Numbered from the stretch's first letter, positions 53,552 through 62,908 are shown. The stretch: 64,000 nucleotides of DNA from Candidatus Thiodiazotropha sp. LNASS1 (GCF_964212655.1 NZ_OZ156465.1:496001-560000), one strand, 5' to 3'. Numbers and translations are program-made. Notes: generated from the sequence alone by a model not told the origin.

Positions 53552-55228
53552 ATGATTGCCCTGGTTGCATTGCACGCCGGTTATAGCCACAGTTCCCTGG
53601 CACTGCAATCTATCGCCGCCTACGCCAAATCCGAGACTTATTACGACAGGTTGCGTTTGTTTGAAGTATTGGTTAACAGCAATCACCAGCCATTGTTGGA
53701 GGCATTGGTGGATTTGCAGCCCAGAATAGTCGGCTTCTCCACCTATCTGTGGAATATCGCTGCGGCTATTCATCTGTCAAGACTGCTCAAGCAGCTCATG
53801 CCTGATATTGTTGTTGTATTTGGTGGCCCGGAGGCCGGTCCAAGGGGCAAGTCGTTGTTGGCCCAGTCGTCTAGCGTAGATTTTATCATTCAAGGTGAAG
53901 GAGAGGCGGCATTCAATGATCTGGTTAAATACGTGCTGTACGATGAAGGAGAGTTGCAGCGTATTTCCGGACTGATCTATCGGGATAAAGGCGGGATAAC
54001 AAGTAATGCCGTTGAGCTGATCCCCGTTGATAAACTGCCGGCGCCGATCGCCGAAGGTATGGTGGATACAAGTCGGCCGCTTGTCTATTGGGAAACCTCC
54101 AGAGGGTGCCCCTACAAATGTACCTTCTGCAGCAGCGCCACAGAACGTTTGAGACTGTTTCCATTGGAACGGATAGAGGCCGATCTGCAGCAACTGGAGA
54201 GGCTTGAAAACAAGACCATTAAGCTCCTCGATCGCAGCTTTCATCTCGGTCAGCAGAGAAGCTGCCAACTGTTAAAACGTTTTGCCGGGACGGGATCGGG
54301 ATTACGATTCCATCTTGAGCTGAATCCCGATCGAATATCGCCGCAGGCAATGGAGATCTTTCAACAAGCGGAAGCGGGAAAATTTCAGTTCGAGATAGGT
54401 TTGCAAACCCTTGACGAGGATGTTCTGAATACGATTGAGCGCCATATGGATATCGCCAAGGCGCTGGAGAATATCAGGCAGCTGGTTGAGATGAGGCGCC
54501 ATCCGGTCCATCTCGATCTGATCGTGGGATTGCCGGGAGAGACGGCAGATCAGTGCGCCACATCACTTGACCGAACTTTTTCCCTCTATCCGGATCATCT
54601 GCAGCTGGGCACGCTGAAGCTCCTTCCCGGCACACCATTGAGGGATCAGGCCCAACATCTTGGATATCGATGGGATCCGGATCCACCCTATGAGGTGCTT
54701 TCACACCCGCAGCTTTCATTCAGCGAGATCGCGCGATTCAAACGCCATGCAGAGTTGCTTGAGCGTTTATGGAACAGTGGTTATCTGCGCGCTGTTCTGG
54801 CGGGGTTGGTGGCAGGTTGTTTTCGTGGTTCGGTGAGTCACTGTTTTGACCAACTGTTACGGGTGTGTGGTGTGGGTCTGGCGCGTGACAACCTTCAGCC
54901 GGATAGGTTGTTTGACCATATGACGGCATTTATCCAACCCTACCTGGATCAACATCCGGAGTTGGAGGAGTTATTGTTGTGGGACTATTGCCAATTTAGC
55001 CTGGTGACCGGTAAAACGCCTGTCTGGATCGCATCGCGGTTAAGAGAGAGAGTGCGACTTATAATCGATGATAAACCGAGGCGACTGCCTGTCCTCACCT
55101 TGACGGAGTCGGGTGTCGAGCTGATTCAGCGGCATCACAAACAGACGCTAACCGCCGGGCGATATGCGGTTTGGCCGAAACAGTATAAGAAAGGCAAGCC
55201 GGTTGAGATTGTAGCGCTTGACGCCTGA
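53552..55228 (+). CDS. B12-binding-domain radical SAM protein (DUF4080 type)
   Basis: 558 residues. An N-terminal cobalamin-type domain (IALVALHAGYSHSSLALQS; FGGPEAGPRG; IIQGEGE) covers about 1-150. The radical SAM core starts with the 4Fe-4S cluster motif CPYKCTFC at about 186-193 (CxxxCxxC) and continues with ELNPDRI, FEIGLQTLDEDVL and LIVGLPGETAD. A C-terminal DUF4080-like region follows. The reaction is unknown; relatives are annotated as methyltransferase-like or anaerobic-type enzymes. It stands alone. Confidence 0.87.
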   Translation: MIALVALHAGYSHSSLALQSIAAYAKSETYYDRLRLFEVLVNSNHQPLLEALVDLQPRIVGFSTYLWNIAAAIHLSRLLKQLMPDIVVVFGGPEAGPRGKSLLAQSSSVDFIIQGEGEAAFNDLVKYVLYDEGELQRISGLIYRDKGGITSNAVELIPVDKLPAPIAEGMVDTSRPLVYWETSRGCPYKCTFCSSATERLRLFPLERIEADLQQLERLENKTIKLLDRSFHLGQQRSCQLLKRFAGTGSGLRFHLELNPDRISPQAMEIFQQAEAGKFQFEIGLQTLDEDVLNTIERHMDIAKALENIRQLVEMRRHPVHLDLIVGLPGETADQCATSLDRTFSLYPDHLQLGTLKLLPGTPLRDQAQHLGYRWDPDPPYEVLSHPQLSFSEIARFKRHAELLERLWNSGYLRAVLAGLVAGCFRGSVSHCFDQLLRVCGVGLARDNLQPDRLFDHMTAFIQPYLDQHPELEELLLWDYCQFSLVTGKTPVWIASRLRERVRLIIDDKPRRLPVLTLTESGVELIQRHHKQTLTAGRYAVWPKQYKKGKPVEIVALDA

Positions 55229-55297
55229 GCAAAGCCAGGGCATTCCGGTACTGAAATCGGCGTTTATTCTGTACAACAGCGGAAATCAAATGCTGTG

Positions 55298-57436
55298 TTA
55301 GCGGGCACCGCCGTTATTGCCTGTTTGCATACGAGATGCGCGTTCGCGGATATCCTTGTCTGCGTAGTGAAACACCAAACGGCCAACCACTTGACGAATA
55401 TGCTGCATTGTCGCGCCACGACCGCTCAGGTTCGATGCCGAGGCGCATACCTGCCAGGACTGTTTTTGCAGCACGCGTTTAATCAAAAGCTTGGCGTCTG
55501 CATCGGTGAGTATGCCATCGGCCAGGGCGGCAAGGGTGATCACTTGAATAGCATGCAGACTGAGTTCATATCCCCGCCGGGCGAAGGCGAAGGCGAGCAA
55601 GTCGAGCCAATCCTGGAAATCGAGGGTTGTAGTGGACGGGTGCTCTATGTTCTCCAGTAGCGGTGCGGCCAGGCTGCTGGAGAGATGGGCCAGACTGTCA
55701 CCCAACAAGGCAGGAAGCTGTCTGGCGAAGCGCTGTCTGGCCTCAGTCGCCATCTCCACGCCATGAGGACCAAGTGGTTGTAGAAACATCACCGATTGAT
55801 TGCTGCTGCTGGCGCCGGTCCGCAGACCGATTCGCACCGCTTGCAGACCGCATCGCAGCCAGAACCCGATCAATTCTGGCGTGGCGCCGAAGCTGGTGCC
55901 AAGGTAGTCGAATCCCGTTTTTTCCGCCTCATCTCGAACCGAGTCTACCAGCAGTCGGCCAAGCCCCCTGTTCTGTACGGCCGGATGGACTGTAATCCGC
56001 ATGATACGCATGCCGTTCAGGGTAGCCGCTAAAGGGAGCCCCAAATGAGCACTGAGGGATTGAGCCAACAGATGCCCACGGGGTCTGCGTCGGCCGGACC
56101 AGATCCGTTCGGCCATCGCCTCATCGAAACCGCCTTCGGCGGCCAGTAATGCCACAGCGACAATCAGCCCTCGATGTCGCAACAGAGCGATGTGCAAGTT
56201 CGGTCCGTCCAGGAGATGCCTGAGATCCAGGGGCGTGGTTCGGTAATGGGCGATGACCAATAGACCGAACAGCTGATTGAGATCGTTCTCATTTTCCAAC
56301 AACTGTTGCTGTGTTGGAAACTCCACTCTGACTTCCTGTACGTTCACATCAGCAACCTCGGTGTCTGTCGCAGGCGAGGCATCCAGGGCGAGGAGCCTGA
56401 AGACCAGCGCCTCGAGAGGGTCGTCCCGGGACCAGCGTATCGGCTCGGTGAGGATGACCTCCCGCCACTGAGGTGCATGACGATCGAGGTGGCCCTTGAA
56501 GCGGATGCTGAATCCCAGGCCTGTGCCTTCATAACCGTGCACCGTAGTTGCGAAGACGATGCGGGGATAGTGGGCCAGCAGTCCCTCGAGGAGTTTCGTC
56601 GGGATAGCGGCCGCTTCATCCACAAGCAGAAGATCTGCGCGCTGGGGATTGGACAAGAGATGGTCCGGTGCATGGAAACGGATGGATAAACCCTCGCTAT
56701 CGATAGAGAATGGTGAACTTTTAGCCTCTGGTAATGCGTTGATCGCCTGCTCGAAGAGCGAACTGACCGCAGCCTGTCTGGGGGCCGTCACTAGGATATC
56801 CCGGTATCCCTCCCCAATCAGTCTGGCAGCGGCGATACCCAGTGCGGATGACTTGCCTCGCCCCCGGTCGGATGTAAGCACCAGGGGTCGTTTTCTATGA
56901 CCCTTCACTACTCGGATGATGGCATCCACGGCCTGGAGCTGATCCCTGGTGCGGCATTGTGGATGATTAAACAGTGGTATTTGAGGTGCGGACGCTTGCG
57001 GATTGACCGGCGTTGAGGGTGTGGCCTCCGGTGTAATGATTAAAGCGTCCGGGTCGCTTTCCAGGATATTGGCGATCCTTTGCAGGAATCTTCCTGTCAT
57101 ATCAGTCGTATCGTAACCGGCGACCCTGATTCGTTCGGCGACTGGATCCGGGTGGGTGTGCCACTCCGAGAGAGGTGGTGTCAACAGCAACAACAGACCC
57201 CCACCGCGCAGGGTGCCGCTCAATGCACCGAAAGCGTCCGGATCGAATCCGCTATGGGCGTTATAGATGAGAATTTCAAACTCCTGCCCCAGCTGGGCAA
57301 GCGCCTGCTCATTGTTCAGGGTTGCGATCTCATCGGTGTTTGCATCGCCGATCCAAATGGAATCAGCAAGCTTCAACTGCCGCAGGGCGGCCGTTGCCCG
57401 GTTTTTACACCATTCAGGATCCCCCGCGATTACCAA
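55298..57436 (-). CDS. tmcA: tRNA(Met) cytidine acetyltransferase TmcA
   Basis: 712 residues from the TTG at 57436, the first usual start codon in frame, with AGAG five bases upstream. Domains in order: DUF1726 N-terminal, RecA-like helicase with Walker A (TSDRGRGKSSALG) and LLVDEAAAIPTKLL, then GNAT acetyltransferase (ITVHPAVQNRGLGRLL). It acetylates the wobble cytidine of elongator tRNA-Met using acetyl-CoA and ATP. The frame stays open and family-like for about 18 further codons upstream (57437 to about 57493), without ATG, GTG or TTG; the real start may be an ATT or ATA. Confidence 0.92.
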   Translation of the reverse strand: MVIAGDPEWCKNRATAALRQLKLADSIWIGDANTDEIATLNNEQALAQLGQEFEILIYNAHSGFDPDAFGALSGTLRGGGLLLLLTPPLSEWHTHPDPVAERIRVAGYDTTDMTGRFLQRIANILESDPDALIITPEATPSTPVNPQASAPQIPLFNHPQCRTRDQLQAVDAIIRVVKGHRKRPLVLTSDRGRGKSSALGIAAARLIGEGYRDILVTAPRQAAVSSLFEQAINALPEAKSSPFSIDSEGLSIRFHAPDHLLSNPQRADLLLVDEAAAIPTKLLEGLLAHYPRIVFATTVHGYEGTGLGFSIRFKGHLDRHAPQWREVILTEPIRWSRDDPLEALVFRLLALDASPATDTEVADVNVQEVRVEFPTQQQLLENENDLNQLFGLLVIAHYRTTPLDLRHLLDGPNLHIALLRHRGLIVAVALLAAEGGFDEAMAERIWSGRRRPRGHLLAQSLSAHLGLPLAATLNGMRIMRITVHPAVQNRGLGRLLVDSVRDEAEKTGFDYLGTSFGATPELIGFWLRCGLQAVRIGLRTGASSSNQSVMFLQPLGPHGVEMATEARQRFARQLPALLGDSLAHLSSSLAAPLLENIEHPSTTTLDFQDWLDLLAFAFARRGYELSLHAIQVITLAALADGILTDADAKLLIKRVLQKQSWQVCASASNLSGRGATMQHIRQVVGRLVFHYADKDIRERASRMQTGNNGGAR

Positions 57437-57720
57437 TAGAGCTCTGTGACGCCGCTGACTTGCATTGGCGCGGAGCTGTTGAAGTAAGGTTATAAATGAT
57501 GAATTAGTGTTAATAATAAAAAACTTACTATATCTTTATAATATTTTACATTATATATGAGCTTTACATTCCTCCGCTTTCAAAGTAGAGAAGGGAGATA
57601 ACCTTGACTGTTTCAGCGGGTTAACCGTTTAAATGGTAGTTAAACTCATATCCGGCATAGCTGTTATACGGTAACGGCCTGCATTGCTTCCAATAGTAAC
57701 AGCGTAAAGGTGTAATTTTT

Positions 57721-60066
57721 ATGTCTGATGTCGAGGTGGCCGAACAGATCCGGGTCCGCGGCCTGGTACAGGGCGTGGGCTTCCGTCCGACTGTTTGGCG
57801 CCTGGCGCGGGCAAATGGACTGCGCGGTGCAGTATGGAATGACAGCCAGGGTGTGGAGATGCATATCTGCGGTGAAAAATCGCAGATCGATCGCTTTTGC
57901 GAACAACTGCTGTCACAGCCTCCGCCCTTGGCGAAAATCGATTCCCTGAATCGGCATCCCACGGATCAGCTGCCGCATCAGGATGAATTTATTATCACCG
58001 AAAGCCGGTCGGGAGAGGCGCAGACCGGCGTTGTACCTGATGCCGCGACCTGCGATGCCTGCCTCAAGGATATCGCCGATCAGGAAAACCGGCGCTATCG
58101 TTACCCATTTACCAACTGTACTCACTGTGGTCCGCGATTGACCATTGTTGAAGGGATACCCTATGACCGGATCAACACCAGCATGCGCCATTTTCCCATG
58201 TGTGATGCCTGTGAGGCGGAGTACCGGAATCCAGGGGATCGGCGCTTTCATGCCCAACCCAATGCCTGTCCGGTATGCGGGCCCAGGATCTGGCTCAGCG
58301 ACCTGTCGGGCAGGATAATCGAAGCAAGCGCCACAGGGGAGGATGCGATTCAGGAGGCGCAACGCCAGCTGGCGGCAGGTAAGATTGTGGCGATCAAGGG
58401 AATAGGCGGTTTTCATCTTGCCTGTGACGCAACCAATGATGATGTGGTGGCGCGTCTGCGTGAGCGAAAGGGTCGCTATCACAAACCCTTCGCCTTAATG
58501 GCGAAGAACAGCCGCATTGTGCGGGAGTATTGCCGTGTCAGCGATGAGGAGGAGCACCTTCTGCAGGGTGCGGCCGCACCCATTGTACTTCTTTCCCGTA
58601 TCCCTGCTGCGCTGGCTGAAAACGTTGCGCCCCGGCAGACCACACTCGGATTTATGTTGCCCTATTCACCGCTGCATCACCTGCTGCTGGCCGGAATGGT
58701 GACGCCATTGGTGATGACCAGCGGCAATCGGGTCGAAGAACCTCAGTGTATCGGCAATCGTGAAGCGACGGAGCGGCTTCAGCCCCTTGCCGATCTGTTT
58801 CTCTTGCATGACAGAGAGATCACCAACCGGGTCGACGATTCCGTGGTACGAGTTATGGATGGAAGCCCAAGAGTATTGCGACGTGCTCGAGGCTATGCGC
58901 CTCAACCCATGCGTCTGCCTGATGGTTTTGATCAGGCCCCGCCGTTGCTTGCTCTGGGAGGAGAGCTGAAAAACACTTTCTGTCTGACACGGGATGGGGA
59001 GGCGATTCTCTCCCAGCATATCGGGGATCTGGAAAACCTGATCTCCTATCAGGATTATCTGAAGAATCTTGAACTCTACGGGAAACTGTTCGACCATCGT
59101 CCGCAACGGTTGGTCGCCGATCTGCACCCCAACTATCGTTCCACCCAATATGCCGGGCAGCTCGCAGAGGAGCTGGGGCTGCCGTTAATACTGGTACAGC
59201 ATCATCATGCACACATCGCCAGTGTCCTGGCCGAAAACGACTGGCCACTCCACGGACGAAAGGTGCTTGGGATTGCTCTGGACGGATCGGGTTATGGTGA
59301 TGATGGGACCATCTGGGGTGGGGAGTTTATGATCGCCGATTATCGCGGGTATCAACGCCTGGGTAAATTCACTCCCATTCCACTGCCGGGTGGAACTCAG
59401 GCGATCCTGCAGCCCTGGAGAAACACCTTCAGTCAATTGAATCACTATCTGGGGTGGCGGCAGGTGGTGGCCCAGTGGGGGGATTTGGAACCGATCGACT
59501 GGCTCAACCGTCAATCGGTGAAGGTGCTCGGCAGAATGATAGAAGCCGGTGTCAATTCGCCAACGAGCAGCTCCTGCGGGCGTCTGTTCGATGCCGTGGC
59601 GGCTCTGTTGGGTATCTGCCGGCAATCGATCAGCTACGAAGGCCAGGCGGCGATCGAGCTCGAAGCCGCTGCTTCACACCATCGGAATGACGATCTGGCA
59701 CCCTATAGTCTGCAGATCCATGAGGAGCAGGGGAGTTTTCGCCTCGATAGTGCAACACTCTGGCCGAGTATGCTTGAGGATCTGCATGCCGGGCGGGACA
59801 GGGGTGAGATCGCATGGCGTTTTCACCTGGGTTTGGCACACAGTCTGTGTCAAGCGGCAGTTAAAATGGCGCGACTCCATCAACTGGATACCGTCGTGCT
59901 CACGGGGGGCGTTTTTCAGAACAAGACCCTGTTCGAACTCGTCTCAAATCGACTTCAGCAGGCTGGTCTCAGACTGTTGTCACAACGGCAGGTCCCCGCC
60001 AATGACGGTGGTCTGGCACTCGGACAGGCAGCAATCGGAGCTGCAAGGAGTTTGATATCAGACTAA
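57721..60066 (+). CDS. hypF: Carbamoyltransferase HypF
   Basis: 781 residues. Domains: acylphosphatase-like (RVRGLVQGVGFRPTVWRLA, about 10-95), two zinc fingers with paired CxxC (CDACLKD; CTHCGP; CDACEAEY; CPVCGP), a YrdC-like domain (GKIVAIKGIGGFHLACDA), and a C-terminal Kae1-like carbamoyltransferase region (HHHAHIASVL, ALDGSGYGDDGTIWGGEF). It makes the cyano ligand for NiFe-hydrogenase from carbamoyl phosphate. No hydrogenase or other hyp gene is present; the following genes are AmmeMemoRadiSam. Confidence 0.94.
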   Translation: MSDVEVAEQIRVRGLVQGVGFRPTVWRLARANGLRGAVWNDSQGVEMHICGEKSQIDRFCEQLLSQPPPLAKIDSLNRHPTDQLPHQDEFIITESRSGEAQTGVVPDAATCDACLKDIADQENRRYRYPFTNCTHCGPRLTIVEGIPYDRINTSMRHFPMCDACEAEYRNPGDRRFHAQPNACPVCGPRIWLSDLSGRIIEASATGEDAIQEAQRQLAAGKIVAIKGIGGFHLACDATNDDVVARLRERKGRYHKPFALMAKNSRIVREYCRVSDEEEHLLQGAAAPIVLLSRIPAALAENVAPRQTTLGFMLPYSPLHHLLLAGMVTPLVMTSGNRVEEPQCIGNREATERLQPLADLFLLHDREITNRVDDSVVRVMDGSPRVLRRARGYAPQPMRLPDGFDQAPPLLALGGELKNTFCLTRDGEAILSQHIGDLENLISYQDYLKNLELYGKLFDHRPQRLVADLHPNYRSTQYAGQLAEELGLPLILVQHHHAHIASVLAENDWPLHGRKVLGIALDGSGYGDDGTIWGGEFMIADYRGYQRLGKFTPIPLPGGTQAILQPWRNTFSQLNHYLGWRQVVAQWGDLEPIDWLNRQSVKVLGRMIEAGVNSPTSSSCGRLFDAVAALLGICRQSISYEGQAAIELEAAASHHRNDDLAPYSLQIHEEQGSFRLDSATLWPSMLEDLHAGRDRGEIAWRFHLGLAHSLCQAAVKMARLHQLDTVVLTGGVFQNKTLFELVSNRLQQAGLRLLSQRQVPANDGGLALGQAAIGAARSLISD

Positions 60067-60126
60067 ATTTACTATTAGGGAAGCTCTAATGAGGTATGTG
60101 AGGAGAGTACTGTTTCAGAGGTCGCC

Positions 60127-61200
60127 ATGAAGACCCATTTCCCCACCAAGTATTGGCACAGTGTTGATGATAAGCGGATTCAATGTGATCTCTGCCCACG
60201 CTATTGCCGTATAAAAGAGGGGAAGCAGGGATTTTGCTACGTCAGAGAAAATCAACGGGGTGCCGTGGTGCTGAATACCTATGGTCGCTCGAGCGGATTC
60301 TGCATCGATCCCATTGAGAAAAAGCCCCTCAATCACTTTTTACCAGGCACCCCCGTTTTTTCTTTCGGCACAGCCGGTTGCAATCTGGCCTGTAAATTTT
60401 GTCAAAACTGGGATATCAGCAAATCCCGGGAGATGGATACCCTGGCGGATGAGGCCTCGCCCGAAGCGATAGCGCAAACAGCCCGGCGGCTGGGATGCAG
60501 GAGTGTCGCCTACACCTACAATGATCCGGTTATTTTCCACGAATACGCCATCGATGTGGCAAAGGCCTGCGCCGAATATGATATCAAGTCGGTGGCTGTG
60601 ACGGCAGGCTATGTATGCGCCGAACCGAGAGCAGAGTTCTATCGTTATATGGACGCCGCAAACGTGGATTTGAAGTCTTTCAACGAGACCTTCTACCATA
60701 AATTGACGGGCGCTCACCTGGAACCGGTTCTCGAGACCTTGAAATATCTTAGGCACGAGACCGATGTATGGGTTGAAATAACCACCCTGTTGATACCTGG
60801 AGAGAATGATTCAGATCAGGAATTGAACGATCTGAGTCAATGGGTGGTGGAAAACCTGGGGCCTGAGATACCGCTCCATTTCACAGCCTTCCATCCCGAT
60901 TGGAGGATGAGAGACTATCCTCCCACCCCCCATGCCACCCTCAGCAGGGCGCGTAGGATCGCTATCGATAATGGGGCGCACTATGCCTATGTGGGTAACG
61001 TTCACGATAGCCGCGAGTCGAGCACCTGGTGCCACCATTGCGGGAAACTGTTGATTCAGAGGGATTGGTATGAACTGGGAGAATGGCATCTCGATGATCA
61101 TGGCTGTTGTGTTCATTGCGGCAGCCGATTGGCGGGGCTGTTTGATTCGACCCCAGGTGTGTGGGGAAGTCGGCGGCAGGCAGTGAGGATGAACTATTGA
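60127..61200 (+). CDS. amrS: AmmeMemoRadiSam system radical SAM enzyme
   Basis: 357 residues. AGAGG five bases before ATG. The 4Fe-4S motif is CNLACKFCQNW at about residue 86, followed by AYTYNDPVIFHEYA and VDLKSFNETFYHKLTG. An N-terminal Cys set (CDLCPRYC) and C-terminal Cys pairs (WCHHCGKLL; CCVHCGSRLAGLF) suggest extra zinc or cluster sites. It belongs to the system with MEMO1- and AMMECR1-like proteins; the reaction is not established. It follows hypF by 60 bp, probably one transcript. Confidence 0.92.
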   Translation: MKTHFPTKYWHSVDDKRIQCDLCPRYCRIKEGKQGFCYVRENQRGAVVLNTYGRSSGFCIDPIEKKPLNHFLPGTPVFSFGTAGCNLACKFCQNWDISKSREMDTLADEASPEAIAQTARRLGCRSVAYTYNDPVIFHEYAIDVAKACAEYDIKSVAVTAGYVCAEPRAEFYRYMDAANVDLKSFNETFYHKLTGAHLEPVLETLKYLRHETDVWVEITTLLIPGENDSDQELNDLSQWVVENLGPEIPLHFTAFHPDWRMRDYPPTPHATLSRARRIAIDNGAHYAYVGNVHDSRESSTWCHHCGKLLIQRDWYELGEWHLDDHGCCVHCGSRLAGLFDSTPGVWGSRRQAVRMNY

Positions 61201-61297
61201 GCATCAGACAACTTATGTGGCTTGCCTGCGGTTCAGTTGTGAAAGAAGTGGGCGATGCAGTGATTTCAATGGGAAATTGAGCTTCAAGGTGGTCAAT

Positions 61298-62098
61298 ATG
61301 AGTATGATCAGAAAGCCCGCGGTATCCGATCTTTTCTATCCTGACGATGCGGATAATTTGCAGCAGATGGTAACAGGTTACCTTGATTCGGCGATGCAAG
61401 ACGGGCAGTCGCCAAAAGCGCTGATTGCCCCACATGCCGGTTATATCTATTCGGGGCCGATTGCCGCCAGCGCTTATGCCGGACTCTCCAGTGCGGCGAA
61501 TCGTATCAGCCGGGTAGTGCTTATCGGTCCCTCTCACCGGGTACCGTTCTACGGATTGGCAACCAGTGGGGCAGACTATTTTCGGACTCCACTGGGTGAT
61601 ATCCCAATCGACCGGCAGGCAATCCAAACCCTGGAGGCGTTACCGCAGGTGACTTGTCTTGAGGCGGCCCATGCCCAGGAACACTCATTGGAAGTGCAGT
61701 TGCCTTTCCTGCAGGTCGTGTTGCACGAGTTCTCCCTGGTTCCACTGGTAGTGGGCGATGCCTCGGGTGATCAGGTGGCAGAGGTGTTGGCAAGAGCCTG
61801 GGGGGGAGAGGAGACTCTGATCGTGATCAGTTCCGATCTCAGCCACTATCATGACTATGTGACCGCGCAACGTATGGACAAGGCGACCAGTGACGCCATC
61901 GTTACCCTCCATCCGGAACGTCTCGATTATGAGGACGCCTGTGGTCGCATACCGGTTCAAGGCCTGTTGTTGGAGGCAAAACGTCTGGGCCTGCATGGAA
62001 AGCTGGTTGATTTAAGAAATTCCGGTGACACCGCAGGCAGTAAGGACAAGGTGGTAGGTTACGGCGCCTATATCTTTACCGGATCCGAGGCTGCGTGA
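61298..62098 (+). CDS. amrB: AmmeMemoRadiSam system protein B (MEMO1 family)
   Basis: 266 residues from the ATG at 61298, preceded by AAGGTGG; an in-frame start 27 codons upstream gives a non-family extension. MEMO1 fold with the three residues that bind metal in human MEMO1 in sequence context: His in APHAGYIYSGP, His in IGPSHRVPF and Cys in EDACGRIPVQG. SSDLSHYHDY is also conserved. It lies behind the radical SAM gene, and its stop overlaps the primase-like gene by GTGA. Confidence 0.92.
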   Translation: MSMIRKPAVSDLFYPDDADNLQQMVTGYLDSAMQDGQSPKALIAPHAGYIYSGPIAASAYAGLSSAANRISRVVLIGPSHRVPFYGLATSGADYFRTPLGDIPIDRQAIQTLEALPQVTCLEAAHAQEHSLEVQLPFLQVVLHEFSLVPLVVGDASGDQVAEVLARAWGGEETLIVISSDLSHYHDYVTAQRMDKATSDAIVTLHPERLDYEDACGRIPVQGLLLEAKRLGLHGKLVDLRNSGDTAGSKDKVVGYGAYIFTGSEAA

Positions 62099-62754
62099 AG
62101 CGTCGATACAGGCGGGACCCTTGTCTCTCCCACGTTGCTCACTGGATAGCATCCCAAGGGCGTCGATATCCGCCCGATAAGGGCCAGGCGATGCGTTTTC
62201 TCGAGCGATTGGATTCCGCGGCCGGCTTTTTCTCATTTCGGACCTTTTCTGATACCGAATACAGCCGTTCGCCCGGGTATGATCCCTTGGAAAAAGCGGT
62301 CCACGGCACCCTTGACGCATGCTGGGATCGACTTGTGACACTAAACCGTCAAGGGGCGGTAGTCTCTGTCACCATCAATCGGACCAATGGGGTGGGTAGG
62401 GGATTGACCGATATTCATCAGGTCAGGGCCTTGTTTGTGGATGATGACACGGGAGGCGATCCGGGAAGATTTCCTCTTAAGCCCCATATCCAGGTAGAGA
62501 CATCACCTGGTCATCACCACTTCTATTGGCTGGTGCAGGGCCTTCCGTTACGACATTTCTCCTCCTATCAGCAACGGCTGGCCAAAGAGTACCAGGGCGA
62601 TACCCGTGTACAGGTCCTGAATCAGTCGATGCAACTGCCCGGATTCTGGCGCAGAAAAAGTATCACCGAACCCCGGTTGCCGGTGGTGCTGGCAATCAGC
62701 GGGCACGACCCTTATCGATATTGTGAGCTGGGAAGTCTTATCATGACTGACTAG
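62095..62754 (+). CDS. RepB-type primase-like (archaeo-eukaryotic primase fold) protein
   Basis: 219 residues. GTG start at 62095 inside the MEMO stop (GTGA), with GAGG four bases upstream. Primase-like motifs in order: SVTINRTNGVGRGLTDIHQVRALFVDDDTGG (motif I, acidic DDD), the His motif TSPGHHHFYWLV, and LNQSMQLPGFWRRK. These match the RepB-like primase group of plasmids and phages. No helicase or origin is nearby, so it is probably a stray or re-used domain. Its coupling to MEMO is unusual. Confidence 0.75.
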   Translation: MKRRYRRDPCLSHVAHWIASQGRRYPPDKGQAMRFLERLDSAAGFFSFRTFSDTEYSRSPGYDPLEKAVHGTLDACWDRLVTLNRQGAVVSVTINRTNGVGRGLTDIHQVRALFVDDDTGGDPGRFPLKPHIQVETSPGHHHFYWLVQGLPLRHFSSYQQRLAKEYQGDTRVQVLNQSMQLPGFWRRKSITEPRLPVVLAISGHDPYRYCELGSLIMTD

Positions 62755-62829
62755 CCGCAAATGAACGCCAATCACCGCAAATTTAACGCCAATATCTTCA
62801 AGGTCATTTTTCGGGCGTTAATTTGCGGC
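62754..62829. repeat. CCGCAAAT inverted-repeat element, copy 2
   Basis: Bases 62754-62780 are identical to 46515-46541 (27 bases starting GCCGCAAATGAACGCC). The first 16 (62754-62769) pair with 62814-62829 (GGCGTTAATTTGCGGC) at 15 of 16 positions, giving a 76-bp hairpin-capable unit. It is next to the primase-like stop and before nadB. Confidence 0.75.
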
Positions 62830-62908
62830 CTGTTATTCTCAGCTTGATCCTCACATTATGAAGAGGTTCTCTTTCAAACAGGCGATCAATGCACGATTAT
62901 ACCGCGCA

